64,000 bases of DNA from Terrimonas pollutisoli (GTDB taxonomy: Bacteria > Bacteroidota > Bacteroidia > Chitinophagales > Chitinophagaceae), in contig NZ_JARKNA010000008.1 of assembly GCF_029360765.1 (NCBI RefSeq), positions 1 through 64,000 of the forward strand. The letters are read 5' to 3'. The position numbers and the translations under genes are program-made. Of the stretch, positions 18,022 to 27,905 are shown piece by piece. How positions within the stretch are numbered: the stretch's first letter is position 1; every line of letters starts with the position of its first letter. The notes beneath the pieces were generated by a model. The model searched no databases. It had not been told where the DNA came from and saw only the letters and a program-made list of their open reading frames with translations.

Positions 18022-20223
18022 TTATTTTTTATCGGGCAAACTGAACGCTACAAAACTGTCACCCGATTTTGTTTTCAATTTTCCGCCGCCGCATGCAATC
18101 ACTACAAACTGCTTTCCATCTATTTCATAGATAGACGGCGTGGCGAACCCGGCAGTAGGCAGGTCGGTTTCCCATAATAATTCTCCCGTTCTTTTATTAA
18201 ATGCCCTGAATTTTTCATCTTTTGTTGCAGCTATAAATAATACCCCTCCGGCGGTAACAACCGGCCCGCCAAAGTTTTCCGTTCCGCTATGTATCCCTTT
18301 TGCTTTCAATTCAGGATAATCACCAAGCGGTTGTTTCCAGACAAATTCACCTGTGTTAAGATTGATCGCAGTCAGCGTTCCCCAGGGAGGCGACACTGCC
18401 GGGTATCCTTCTTTTGTTTCGAATTTAGTAGGCCGTCCTGAAGTGGAAGAAAAAGGAATTTGATGATATTCGTCCTTCACCTTTTCAGCAGCGACGAACT
18501 TATCGAGCTGTATTGATTTTTGATCAAGAATAAAAGATGCAATGGCCGTTTTCTCACCTGGACCGAGATGATTAAAACCGGGCATCCTGTTTTTTCCCGT
18601 AGATAATAAACTTAAGAATGTTGCCAGGTCATATTTCTTTCCTACATCAATCAACGAAGGGAAATCTCCATTTCCTTTTCTATCGGGCCCATGGCAAGCT
18701 GCACAATTATTCGCAAATAAAATTTTACCTGCTTCCAGGTTGGTTTGATTGGAAGTAACTTTTTCTTCTTTTGCATCACCAATTGTAAGCAGCCTTGGAA
18801 TTTCGTTCGCATTGATGTACATGATACCTGTAGCAGGATCAAACGCAGGGCCACCCCATTCCGCGCCTCCTGTCATCCCGGGAAAAATCAACGTTGGAGT
18901 TTTTGAGGGCGGATTAAACAAATGACCTGTTTTATAAGTTGCCAATTTCGCTTTGATATCCTGGTAAGAAGAATCCGGAATATTAGTATTAAGATCCGCT
19001 TCTGTCAATGACTGACGAACAAAAGGTTTAAAAAAAGTCGGGTACGGTTGAGTTGGCGAAAGCCTGTCACCGGTGAGATCAGTTGATGTTGGCACCGGCC
19101 TTTCTTCAACCGGGTAAAGTGGCTTGCCTGTTTCCCTGTCTAACAAAAAAATGAATCCTGTTTTTGTCACCTGCAAAACAGCATCCGTTTTTTTGGCGTC
19201 TTTCATCACTGTAACTAAAACGGGCGCGGCCGGCAGATCCCTGTCCCAAACGTCGTGGTGAATGGTTTGAAAACTCCATTTGAGTTTGCCGGTAGTAGCG
19301 TCCAAAGCAATAACTGAATTTGAATACAATCCATTTCCAAGCCGCTTACCTCCATACCAATCATCCGCTGCTGAACCCGTGGGCGCAAATACAATTCCTC
19401 TTCTTTCATCCAAACTAAAACCCGCCCATACGTTAGCCCCGCCAATATGTTTATACGCTTCTTTATCATCCCAGGTTTCATATCCCGCTTCACCTGGATA
19501 AGGTATGGTGTGAAATATCCACCTCATTTTTCCCGTATGCACATCATAAGCTCTTATGTGCCCCGGTGCTGCATTAGCATCTTCAGATGTGGCGATTCCA
19601 ATAATAATTACATCTTTATAAATAATTCCCGGAGACGTCGATGTTATATACGACTGGGAAACATCCCGGCCCAGGTTATCATGCAAATCAATGCTACCCT
19701 TATTGCCAAAAGACGGTGAAGGCTTTCCCGAAAAAATATCGATACAGTATAAAGATGAGCCCACAGTGTAAAAAATGTACTTGTCTTTTTCCTTGCCATC
19801 AAAATAAGCGACACCCCGGCAAATATTCACGCCACGCTTTTTTTTACCAGATGTACTTGTATCCTTGTCAACAAAAGGATCAAATATCCATTTTTCATTA
19901 CCGGTTTTCGGATCAACCGCAAACAGCTTTAAATGGGGTGATACGCCATACAGCACCCCGTCCACCACAATAGGATTAACCTGGAGCTGGCTTGACGCTC
20001 CGACATCATTGGTGCGATAGGTCCAGGCTACCTGCAGATCTTTTACATTGCTTGTATCAATTTCAGTTAAAGAGGAGTATAGTATTTTGTCATTCGAACC
20101 GTTATATGCTTTCCAATTGTTATAGACTTCATGTGCTTCCGGAGAAGTGCATGATTCTCCGAAAATCACTATCACTAAAAGGACAAAACAAGCCATACTA
20201 TAATAATATTTTACCTGCATCAT
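18022..20223 (-). CDS. PQQ-dependent dehydrogenase with inserted cytochrome c domain
   Basis: A 733-residue periplasmic quinoprotein. The lipobox at about 25 (FGESC) suggests a lipoprotein. Eight-bladed propeller (PQQ_2) repeats run from WKAYNGSNDKILYSSLTEID, and LQVAWTYRTND is typical of the membrane-glucose- and alcohol-dehydrogenase relatives. A class I cytochrome c domain with CAACH (from about residue 507) is inserted after the propeller's later blades, and FNKRTGELLWETDLPTAGFATPS completes the propeller. Such enzymes oxidise sugars or alcohols to lactones or aldehydes and pass electrons to the respiratory chain. No pqq biosynthesis genes are in the window. It precedes the isomerase-like and metallo-hydrolase genes by 44 bp. 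Confidence 0.87.
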   Translation of the reverse strand: MMQVKYYYSMACFVLLVIVIFGESCTSPEAHEVYNNWKAYNGSNDKILYSSLTEIDTSNVKDLQVAWTYRTNDVGASSQLQVNPIVVDGVLYGVSPHLKLFAVDPKTGNEKWIFDPFVDKDTSTSGKKKRGVNICRGVAYFDGKEKDKYIFYTVGSSLYCIDIFSGKPSPSFGNKGSIDLHDNLGRDVSQSYITSTSPGIIYKDVIIIGIATSEDANAAPGHIRAYDVHTGKMRWIFHTIPYPGEAGYETWDDKEAYKHIGGANVWAGFSLDERRGIVFAPTGSAADDWYGGKRLGNGLYSNSVIALDATTGKLKWSFQTIHHDVWDRDLPAAPVLVTVMKDAKKTDAVLQVTKTGFIFLLDRETGKPLYPVEERPVPTSTDLTGDRLSPTQPYPTFFKPFVRQSLTEADLNTNIPDSSYQDIKAKLATYKTGHLFNPPSKTPTLIFPGMTGGAEWGGPAFDPATGIMYINANEIPRLLTIGDAKEEKVTSNQTNLEAGKILFANNCAACHGPDRKGNGDFPSLIDVGKKYDLATFLSLLSTGKNRMPGFNHLGPGEKTAIASFILDQKSIQLDKFVAAEKVKDEYHQIPFSSTSGRPTKFETKEGYPAVSPPWGTLTAINLNTGEFVWKQPLGDYPELKAKGIHSGTENFGGPVVTAGGVLFIAATKDEKFRAFNKRTGELLWETDLPTAGFATPSIYEIDGKQFVVIACGGGKLKTKSGDSFVAFSLPDKK

Positions 20224-20327
20224 ATTTTTCCTGTTTCAAAACCTTACTAATTTTTATTTCAACTGTATGCTTATAATTTTCTTTAGCGTCAGCAACATCA
20301 TTGATGTTACCCGTTATCGTTTTCCTG

Positions 20328-21287
20328 CTACTTGTTGACCACATTAACCGGCCTCCCGTCAATAAAAGATGACAGGTTGGCAACTGCTATTTCCATAAGT
20401 CGCTCTCTTGCTTCTCTGGTTGCCCATGCGATGTGCGGTGTAATGATGCAATTTTTTGCTTTGAATAATGGATTATCAAGCGGGGGCGGCTCAACCGAAA
20501 GCACATCAAGAGCAGCACCGGCAATAACATTGTTATTTAATGCATCGGCCAAATCCTCATCTACTATTATTGGTCCCCGTGATGTATTTAAAAGGAATGC
20601 TGAATTTTTCATCTTTTTTAGACTATCCTTATTGATCAATCCCTTTGTTTCAGGAAAGAGCGGGCAGTGAATACTTATTACATCACTTTGTTCCAGGAGA
20701 TCTGATACTTCCACCCATTTAAAATTTTTACGATGTGATTGATCCGTATTTGTTCTGCTTGATCCGATGATGTTCATTCCAAACACTGTCGCTATATCTG
20801 CCACCTGCTGGCCAATTCGTCCAAATCCAATTACGCCCATTGTTTTGCCAGAAAGCTCAACCAAAGGAGAATCCCAAAAACACCAATCAGGTGCATGTGA
20901 CCACCTGCCATTCATTACCCCCTCACTATGGCCCTGCACATGATGACAGAGTTCAAGCAATAAAGCAAATGTGTACTGAACCACAGAAGCGGTTCCATAA
21001 CCAGGGACATTTGTTACTGCAATTCCATTTTTTTGGGCGACATCGACATCTACAACATTGTAACCGGTAGCAAGAACCCCAATATATTTTAAGGATGGCA
21101 ATTGACTTAACACTTCTGCACTAACCGGGGTTTTATTGGTGAAAACAATTTCCGCTTCTATGCACCTTTCCAGGATTTTTTCTTCAGGAGTTCTGTCATA
21201 TATTTCAACATTGCCCAGCTTATGTAACCCGTCCCATGATAGGTCACCCGGATTTAACGTATAGCCATCCAATACAACGATTTTCAT
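20328..21287 (-). CDS. D-2-hydroxyacid dehydrogenase, hydroxypyruvate/glyoxylate reductase-like
   Basis: A 319-residue cytoplasmic NAD(P)-dependent dehydrogenase. The Rossmann motif GVIGFGRIGQQVAD spans about 151-164. The catalytic set is Arg237 in NTSRGPIIVDEDLADAL, Glu266 in DVLSVEPPP, and His285 in PHIAWATREARE. PHIAWAT, together with VLATGYNVVDVDVA, recalls the glycerate dehydrogenase HprA group, which reduces hydroxypyruvate to D-glycerate. It lies 151 bp downstream of an LctP-type permease, and glycerate kinase is further along the same run. D-lactate dehydrogenase activity cannot be excluded. Confidence 0.86.
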   Translation of the reverse strand: MKIVVLDGYTLNPGDLSWDGLHKLGNVEIYDRTPEEKILERCIEAEIVFTNKTPVSAEVLSQLPSLKYIGVLATGYNVVDVDVAQKNGIAVTNVPGYGTASVVQYTFALLLELCHHVQGHSEGVMNGRWSHAPDWCFWDSPLVELSGKTMGVIGFGRIGQQVADIATVFGMNIIGSSRTNTDQSHRKNFKWVEVSDLLEQSDVISIHCPLFPETKGLINKDSLKKMKNSAFLLNTSRGPIIVDEDLADALNNNVIAGAALDVLSVEPPPLDNPLFKAKNCIITPHIAWATREARERLMEIAVANLSSFIDGRPVNVVNK

Positions 21288-21438
21288 TTACTTATTCTTT
21301 AATTTTTCGCCAGATGGAACCTTATCTGCCAGCAGTAAGATTCGCCAGATAGTCATCATCATTGGTAACGACTACCATCGTGGCTCATTCATAATTACAT
21401 TCTGTTTATGCTTTTTAAACATGGCAGCTGCATTAATA

Positions 21439-23223
21439 TTATTTAGTAGCCTGTAAATTCACAGTTTCTGACCCGGCATTTCTTTTCCTTGCCATCAGCA
21501 AGACCGAAGAAACAAATACAGCCAAAAGGCCGGTCAGAATACTCAGGTATAAATAGCCCTTAGAGAACTCAGGAATTAAAATGACTGATGCTGCGCCTAA
21601 AACATGATAAGAAGGAATAACTCCTGTAAATAAGTAGGCTTGCACAATTACGATTACACAAATAAAAAGAAGCATAAAAAAACTATGCTTAACCGTAAAC
21701 CTGAAAAGATCAGATTCCTTGCCTACCAATCCGCCGGCTGCCGCTGCAATGGCAATAGATTGTGGAGATATCATTTTTCCGACTACTCCACCGGAAACAT
21801 TCGCAGCTACAGTCACTACCGGGTCCACACCGATTGAAGCTGCAGTGGAAGCCTGAAGTTTACCAAACAAGGCATTGGCAGAAGTATCAGATCCCGTAAT
21901 AAACACGCCAAGCCAGCCAAGCATAGGTGCAAAAAAAGGAAACAGGAAACCCGTTTTTGCCAATGCTTCCGCCATGGTTATCGTAATACCGGAATCATTC
22001 ACGATATACGCAAATCCCAAAACGGAGGCTACAGTAATGATTGGAAATTTCAATTGCTTTAGCGTTTGCAGGAAAATCTTGGCCCCTGTTTTATAATCCA
22101 GGCCTATCATCGGTATTGCGATCAATGCGGAAATGAGTATCGCTGTGCCCGATGCAGATAAATAATTGAACTTAAAAATATGTGGTATTAAACTCCCTTT
22201 AGTATCACTGATGGCATGATGAAGACCCGGCATTTCGAATTCGATAAACCCGATGGCGTTGAGCACCTGCTTGACTGGCTGCAACCCCCAGGTTATGATC
22301 AGTATCGTCAGTAATATAAAGGGAGACCAGGCCCTAACTAACTGGATACCCGAAAAATCAGCTTCTGTATTCAGTGTTGGAGCCGGTTCATCAGGAAAGC
22401 GCCATAACTTTTTTGGTTTCCAGAATTTCAAAAAGATAACCAGCGAAATAATTGACCCTACGCCGGCAATAACGTCCGGGAGTGCCGGACCCAAAAAATT
22501 GGAAGAAAGAAATTGGAGCACTGCAAAAGAAAATCCCGATACTAAAATTGCCGGCAGGATTTCCATTGACTTTTTGAACCCGCACATTAGAAACGCTAAG
22601 TAAAAAGGAAGCATAATTGACAGGATCGGCAATGTCCTTCCTACCATTTTTGAAATAGCCATTTCAGGAATAGCAGTGACCTGTGATGCTACAGTGATAG
22701 GAATACCAATGGCGCCAAAAGCAACCGGGGCTGTGTTAGCAATGAGGCATATCCCCGCTGCATACAACGGATTGAATCCAAGGCCAACCAGCATAGCCGC
22801 CGTAATGGCCACCGGTGCGCCAAAACCTGCAGTGCCTTCCAGGAAGGAACCAAAAGAAAAAGCAATCAATAGTGCCTGTAATCTTCGGTCGGAGGTAATG
22901 GACCCCATAAAATGTTTGATGATCCCGAACTGGCCGCTATGCACCGTGATGTTGAACAGAAAAACGGCTGTAATTACAATCCAACAGATGGGAAAAAAAC
23001 CATATAAAGCCCCATTGAAAGTTGAAAGCAAAGCAAGCTTTACCGGCATCCCATAAATGATTACGGCAATCACAATAGCAATGGCAGTGGCACATAAGCT
23101 GGCCCTATAGCCTTTCATTTTTTTTACTATCAGTGCCCAAAAAATAAACAGTACCGGGATAACTGCTACAAGAGCAGATAAACCAATATTATCAAACGGG
23201 TCAACAAGTTGTTTCCAATCCAT
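21439..23223 (-). CDS. LctP-family lactate/glycolate permease
   Basis: A 594-residue inner-membrane transporter with about 13-14 hydrophobic segments and the family's usual length. Diagnostic stretches include FGSFLEGTAGFGAPVAITAAMLVGLG, as in LldP and GlcA, which here spans about residues 123-148, and FITGSDTSANALFGKLQ and MISPQSIAIAAAAGGLVGKE near the C-terminal end. Family members take up L- and D-lactate and glycolate by proton symport. It heads the acid part of the tail: next are a D-2-hydroxyacid dehydrogenase and, further on, the FAD/Fe-S dehydrogenase and glycerate kinase. The substrate is therefore likely a 2-hydroxyacid. The gene begins 166 bp after the second GHL6-like gene. Confidence 0.9.
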   Translation of the reverse strand: MDWKQLVDPFDNIGLSALVAVIPVLFIFWALIVKKMKGYRASLCATAIAIVIAVIIYGMPVKLALLSTFNGALYGFFPICWIVITAVFLFNITVHSGQFGIIKHFMGSITSDRRLQALLIAFSFGSFLEGTAGFGAPVAITAAMLVGLGFNPLYAAGICLIANTAPVAFGAIGIPITVASQVTAIPEMAISKMVGRTLPILSIMLPFYLAFLMCGFKKSMEILPAILVSGFSFAVLQFLSSNFLGPALPDVIAGVGSIISLVIFLKFWKPKKLWRFPDEPAPTLNTEADFSGIQLVRAWSPFILLTILIITWGLQPVKQVLNAIGFIEFEMPGLHHAISDTKGSLIPHIFKFNYLSASGTAILISALIAIPMIGLDYKTGAKIFLQTLKQLKFPIITVASVLGFAYIVNDSGITITMAEALAKTGFLFPFFAPMLGWLGVFITGSDTSANALFGKLQASTAASIGVDPVVTVAANVSGGVVGKMISPQSIAIAAAAGGLVGKESDLFRFTVKHSFFMLLFICVIVIVQAYLFTGVIPSYHVLGAASVILIPEFSKGYLYLSILTGLLAVFVSSVLLMARKRNAGSETVNLQATK

Positions 23224-23389
23224 AGTTGTTAATTCTTATAGCAAATTCCTGTTGCTGATCAATATTCTCCTACTTATTCCCTAGCCTTTGATATTACTTT
23301 ATCATCTCCTTCCATTTCCCAAACTCAAATCATTATAAGTTGTGTTTTTATCGATTGAGTTTAACCCTTGCTCACCATAAATTCTCTGC

Positions 23390-25582
23390 TCATTTATACA
23401 ATGCCGCTATTTCAAAATCCCCGATTGATGGTATAATGAATTCAACAATATTGCTATTTTGCCTGATGGAAAGAGGTTTGCCGGATCGGAGTAATTGGGC
23501 TCTTGAAATTTTGATGCCATTGGGAAGTTGCATTCTCACTCTTTGCTCACCTATTGGATAAACCTTCCTGATCGAAGCGCGGGTCATATTGGGGTTATTG
23601 TAATTTAAAATATGCAGTGCAAATCCTGGTTCCGTTTCCCAGGCAAAAACTTCTACATAACCTTCCCCTTCTACCGAAATATTAATTTTATCCTTCATCA
23701 TCCATCTTACAGAATTTTGAATGATCCTGCTAAGGTCTGTACTTCCCCGTGTCCATACATTTTTGTCTATATCAGTTGGGAAGTAAACAAGCCGGCTATT
23801 CCCTTTCTCCCTTACTACAATGGCCGGGTTATCTGTTTCCTGGCTGGAGCTATCAATCTCTTTACGCGGATAGGGATAAACCATTTCAGGAATACCATTG
23901 GGGAATGGCGGCACAATATCTAATACGTGCCTGCCAGATGCTTTTACCGGAACATAAAATTCTCCACCCGGAAGCTGCTCAAGGGTTTCAAACTCCCTGA
24001 AGATTTCATGCTTATCCTTAATTTTTGTGTAGAATACCTGTCCCCGTGGTCCTTTGTAATCACTTTTTAAATGAACATCGAAAATATCTGATAAAGCAAA
24101 ATCATTCCGTGGCTTACCCCACTCATCATACATTCCTGTTTCAAATGTTGCTAATAATGAACCACCCCTGTTGACAAAACTTTTGAGGTTATTGGCCTGC
24201 TCATTGCTGAGTAATGCAATATTGGGTAAGATAAGAGCATTATAATTTTTAAGACCTTCAGGCGTCAGGTCATTTACATGAATAAAATCAAAGACAAACC
24301 TTCCTTCCAGGAGCGCATAATAAATTCCCTGGAGGTAATCAGTGGAGTTTCCCTTTTCGTTAAGATTGACGGGATCGCCCCAATAACCACCGGGAACCCT
24401 TCCCGGTGCTTTGTATAATTCATTTATTTTATTAGAAAAAACAACACCAAGGCGGGCCATCGGTTTTTTATTGAAAAAATGTTTTTCATTTTTTTCAAGC
24501 CATTGATAATACTTACGCCCTATTTCCTGCCAGCGATTATCAGGCAGGTCACTACCCAACCATACCAACCAGGGAATCATTCCGCTGGAAGTTGTTTGGG
24601 CCAACCATAAATTTGTTTCTGCTTCTGAATTGCTGCTATGGCGCCAGGGACCGGTTTTTGTACCGACAACATTTGTTACCGGCCGTCCTTTCATTACCGC
24701 ATAAGCCACTTTGCCTTGCTGGGCACAATCCCAAATAGGCGTACCACCACCTCTGCCCTGGTGGTCAGTAGTGATCCAGTCAGCCAGATTACCCACCTGT
24801 TGCAAATCCTGGATCGCTCCGATACCTCCGGCTATATTGACATTATAAACAATTTTCTGTCCTTTCTTTCTTACTGTCGAATTCAGCAGGTTTATGGTTT
24901 CAAGTGTTCGTGTCATCGCTATTTCCGACACTTCTTTAGGTGATAGATTTCCAAGTCGTTTACAACTCTCACAATGACATAGATGCGGAGGAAGTTCTAC
25001 TTGGGGCCAGCTATTGGTAAAGAAACCATCCACTTCATAGTTGGCCATAATCTCATTCATTATCTTGGGCACCTGTTCATTCCGGTAATTAGAAAAAAGA
25101 CAGGTACGGTAGATCCACGGAGTTTCCGAGTGTTCACGGGGACTCCCATCTTCATTCCTTTCTACCCACTCCGGTCTTTGCGCATAAATATCCTTGTGAA
25201 GAAAATTTGTTTCAATACGTGCAATTACCTTAATACCTTTTTTCTTTAGTGCTTTTAAATAATCACCGAACACATCCCGGTTGCCGAGGAACTGGCTTTT
25301 GTAATGATGCGGAAGTTTTGTAGGATACATGGCTATGAATCCGCCTGCTGTAATAATTATCGCATTCAATTTAAGACTCGCCCAATAATCTACCCATTTA
25401 TCTATATCCAGGTTTTTAGGATCATATTCATTTAGGTTGTGCTGTGCAACCCGTCGCATCTTTAAATACCATTTTTCTCCCGGGTCAGTTATGGCATGAA
25501 AAGCAGATGCTGTGTTGGACAATAATAAACCAGCCGAAGCCAATGCCGAAGTTGTAATAAAATCACGTCTTGTTTGTGCCAT
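23390..25582 (-). CDS. GHL6-like exported glycosidase homologue (copy 2)
   Basis: A 730-residue exported protein with a Tat-like signal (TRRDFITTSALASAG, cut near residue 27). About residues 50-380 look like an alpha-amylase/GH-A-type TIM barrel of the hypothetical glycosyl hydrolase 6 group. It has WVDYWASLKLNAIIITAGG, then YEVDGFFTNSWP, and a Cys cluster CHCESCKRLG that may bind a metal. Residues about 440-560 resemble a beta-galactosidase trimerisation (glutamine amidotransferase-like) domain (ALILPNIALLSNEQ), and a small beta-sandwich ends the protein. The substrate is not known. It is a tandem paralogue of the 25659-27854 gene, 76 bp away. The family is hypothesised, not proved, to act on glycans. 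Confidence 0.75.
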   Translation of the reverse strand: MAQTRRDFITTSALASAGLLLSNTASAFHAITDPGEKWYLKMRRVAQHNLNEYDPKNLDIDKWVDYWASLKLNAIIITAGGFIAMYPTKLPHHYKSQFLGNRDVFGDYLKALKKKGIKVIARIETNFLHKDIYAQRPEWVERNEDGSPREHSETPWIYRTCLFSNYRNEQVPKIMNEIMANYEVDGFFTNSWPQVELPPHLCHCESCKRLGNLSPKEVSEIAMTRTLETINLLNSTVRKKGQKIVYNVNIAGGIGAIQDLQQVGNLADWITTDHQGRGGGTPIWDCAQQGKVAYAVMKGRPVTNVVGTKTGPWRHSSNSEAETNLWLAQTTSSGMIPWLVWLGSDLPDNRWQEIGRKYYQWLEKNEKHFFNKKPMARLGVVFSNKINELYKAPGRVPGGYWGDPVNLNEKGNSTDYLQGIYYALLEGRFVFDFIHVNDLTPEGLKNYNALILPNIALLSNEQANNLKSFVNRGGSLLATFETGMYDEWGKPRNDFALSDIFDVHLKSDYKGPRGQVFYTKIKDKHEIFREFETLEQLPGGEFYVPVKASGRHVLDIVPPFPNGIPEMVYPYPRKEIDSSSQETDNPAIVVREKGNSRLVYFPTDIDKNVWTRGSTDLSRIIQNSVRWMMKDKINISVEGEGYVEVFAWETEPGFALHILNYNNPNMTRASIRKVYPIGEQRVRMQLPNGIKISRAQLLRSGKPLSIRQNSNIVEFIIPSIGDFEIAALYK

Positions 25583-25658
25583 ACTTTATTCTTAAATTAT
25601 TATTTGAAAAGGAAATAAATCAACCGCTGCCCAGTACTATAAGTTACTAACCTCTTTT

Positions 25659-27854
25659 TTAGCTCTTATACAATGCTGCTATTTCAAAATCCTCAATAGA
25701 AGAAATAGTAAATTCAATGAGATTTCCCGTTTGTTTAAACTTCAATGGTGTTTCGGAGCGAATCAGCTCTCCTTTTGTAATAGTTACACCATCAGGTAGT
25801 GTCATTTTTACTTTTTGTTCACCGATAGGATAAAATTTTCTGATTGAAGCCCTTGCCATATTGGGGTTATTATAATTCAGGATATGAATGGCAAACCCTG
25901 GCTCTGTTTCCCAAACAAAAATTTCTATGTTACCGTCTCCTTGCACACTTACAACCGACTCCCCTTTCAACATCCAGCTGACCGATTGTTGAATCAGTTT
26001 GCTTAGATCAGCACTTGATCTCGTCCAGGTGTTTTTATCAATATCAGAAGGAAAATAAATAAGCCGGCTCTTACCTTTCTCACGGATCACCATTGCCGGC
26101 TCATTACTTTTTTGACCAGGATAATCCAATTCTTTTCGCTGATGTGCATATACCATTTCCGGAATTCCGTTAGGATAGGGAGGAATAATAGTCAATACAT
26201 GATTACCGGGTGCTGTAGCAGGAACGTAGTATTCGCCACCTGGAAGTATGGTGGTATCGCCAAAGCCATTTACAATAGCATGTTCGGCATTGATTGATGC
26301 ATAAAAAATCTGTCCCTTTGGTTTTTTATACCCGGGCATTAGCCGAATATCAAAAACATCAGCCAACGCAAAATCATTACGCAGGCTACCCCATTCATCA
26401 TAAAGACCAGTTTCGAAAGTCGCCAATAAAGAGCCGCCATTTTTTACAAAGCTTCTTATATTTCCGGCTTGTTCGTCACTAAGCAAGGCAATATTGGGCA
26501 TTATTAGCGCATCATAGTTTTTAAGGGTCTCTGGCCTGAGATCATCTTCATGTATCAAATCGAATGGAAACCTTCCTTCAAGCAATGCATAGTAAATTCC
26601 CTGCAAATAGTCTATTGGATTGCCTTTGGCATTCGGATCAACGGGACGTCCACCATATCCTCCTGGTACATTACCGGGTGCATCATATAATTCATTTAAT
26701 TTCTGAGAAAACACAACCCCCAAACGTGACATTGAACGTTTATTAAAAAAATGCCTTTCATGTTTTGCCAGCCATTGATAATATTTACGTCCTATTTCCA
26801 TCCATCGTTTGTCATATACCTCGCTCCCCAGATATACCCACCAGGGTATCATGCCACTGGAGGTTGTCTGCGCCAGCCATAACATTGTTTCAGCTTCGGA
26901 GTTAGTACTATGCCTCCACGCCCCAGTCTTAATTCCAACAACATTTGTAACAGGTTTTCCTTTCATTACTGAATAGGCGACCCTACCCTGCTGTGCACAA
27001 TCCCATACAGGTGTATTGCCTCCCCTGCCCTGGTGATCACAGGTTATCCATTTCGCCTTGTCCCCGATTTTTTTAATATTTTGAATGGCCCCGATACCGC
27101 CAGCGATATTAACATTATAAATTATGCCTGACTTTTTTTCGTTGACTACATTAGTTATTTTATTGATTGTTTCCAGTGTTCGTTTCATTTGTTCTTCGGA
27201 TATCTCTTTCCGGGATAATTTGCCCAGGCTTTTGCAACTATCGCAATGGCATATACGCGGCATGCCACCAACCTGGGGCCAGCTATTCGTAAAAAATCCA
27301 TCCACATCATAACGAGACATTATCTCATTCATGATTTTTGGAACCTGTTCGTTTCTATAATTGGAAAAAAGACAGGTGCGATATATCCAGGGCGTTTCCG
27401 CATGCTCCCGGGGAGATCCGTCTGCATTTCTTTCAAACCATTGTGGATACTCATTGAATATATCCTTGTGTAAATAATTGGTTTCAATTCTTGCTATTAC
27501 CCTGATATGTTTTTTCTTTAAGGCTTTGAGATAATCTCCAAATAGATCCCTGTCACCAAGGAATTGGCTTTTATAATGACCAGCTATCTTTGTCGGATAC
27601 ATCGCCATCAATCCCCCGCCCGTTAAAATGATTGCATCCAGTTTCAACTCAGCCCAATAATTAACCCAGTAATCAATATCCAAGTTTTGTGGATCATATT
27701 CATTTAAGTTGTGCTGTGCAACTCTTCGCATCCTTAAATACCAGTCATCCACTGGATTTCCCAGCGGCTGAAAAGCGAACAATGGGTCAGCAAATAAGGA
27801 GGCGGCAGTGACTATTGAAGTTGAAGCCAGGAACTTGCGGCGGGAAATATCCAT
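25659..27854 (-). CDS. GHL6-like exported glycosidase homologue (copy 1)
   Basis: A 731-residue exported protein paralogous throughout to the next gene. The signal (SRRKFLASTSIVTAAS) is Tat-like and is followed by RMRRVAQHNLNEYDPQNLDI, a phrase shared with the paralogue. The barrel has VNYWAELKLDAIILTGGG, YDVDGFFTNSWPQV and CHCDSCKSLG. The flavodoxin-like trimerisation domain has ALIMPNIALLSDEQAGN, and the C-terminal domain ends in FEIAALYKS. Conservation of the Cys cluster and barrel between the two copies suggests both are active. It begins 51 bp after the SusD1 stop and so is the first gene behind SusC1/SusD1. This makes it a candidate hydrolase for that importer's substrate. Confidence 0.75.
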   Translation of the reverse strand: MDISRRKFLASTSIVTAASLFADPLFAFQPLGNPVDDWYLRMRRVAQHNLNEYDPQNLDIDYWVNYWAELKLDAIILTGGGLMAMYPTKIAGHYKSQFLGDRDLFGDYLKALKKKHIRVIARIETNYLHKDIFNEYPQWFERNADGSPREHAETPWIYRTCLFSNYRNEQVPKIMNEIMSRYDVDGFFTNSWPQVGGMPRICHCDSCKSLGKLSRKEISEEQMKRTLETINKITNVVNEKKSGIIYNVNIAGGIGAIQNIKKIGDKAKWITCDHQGRGGNTPVWDCAQQGRVAYSVMKGKPVTNVVGIKTGAWRHSTNSEAETMLWLAQTTSSGMIPWWVYLGSEVYDKRWMEIGRKYYQWLAKHERHFFNKRSMSRLGVVFSQKLNELYDAPGNVPGGYGGRPVDPNAKGNPIDYLQGIYYALLEGRFPFDLIHEDDLRPETLKNYDALIMPNIALLSDEQAGNIRSFVKNGGSLLATFETGLYDEWGSLRNDFALADVFDIRLMPGYKKPKGQIFYASINAEHAIVNGFGDTTILPGGEYYVPATAPGNHVLTIIPPYPNGIPEMVYAHQRKELDYPGQKSNEPAMVIREKGKSRLIYFPSDIDKNTWTRSSADLSKLIQQSVSWMLKGESVVSVQGDGNIEIFVWETEPGFAIHILNYNNPNMARASIRKFYPIGEQKVKMTLPDGVTITKGELIRSETPLKFKQTGNLIEFTISSIEDFEIAALYKS

Positions 27855-27905
27855 AACTAATTATTTAGACTTGAGAGAAAAAGAATTTTGTTTAAAGCAC
27901 TATCA

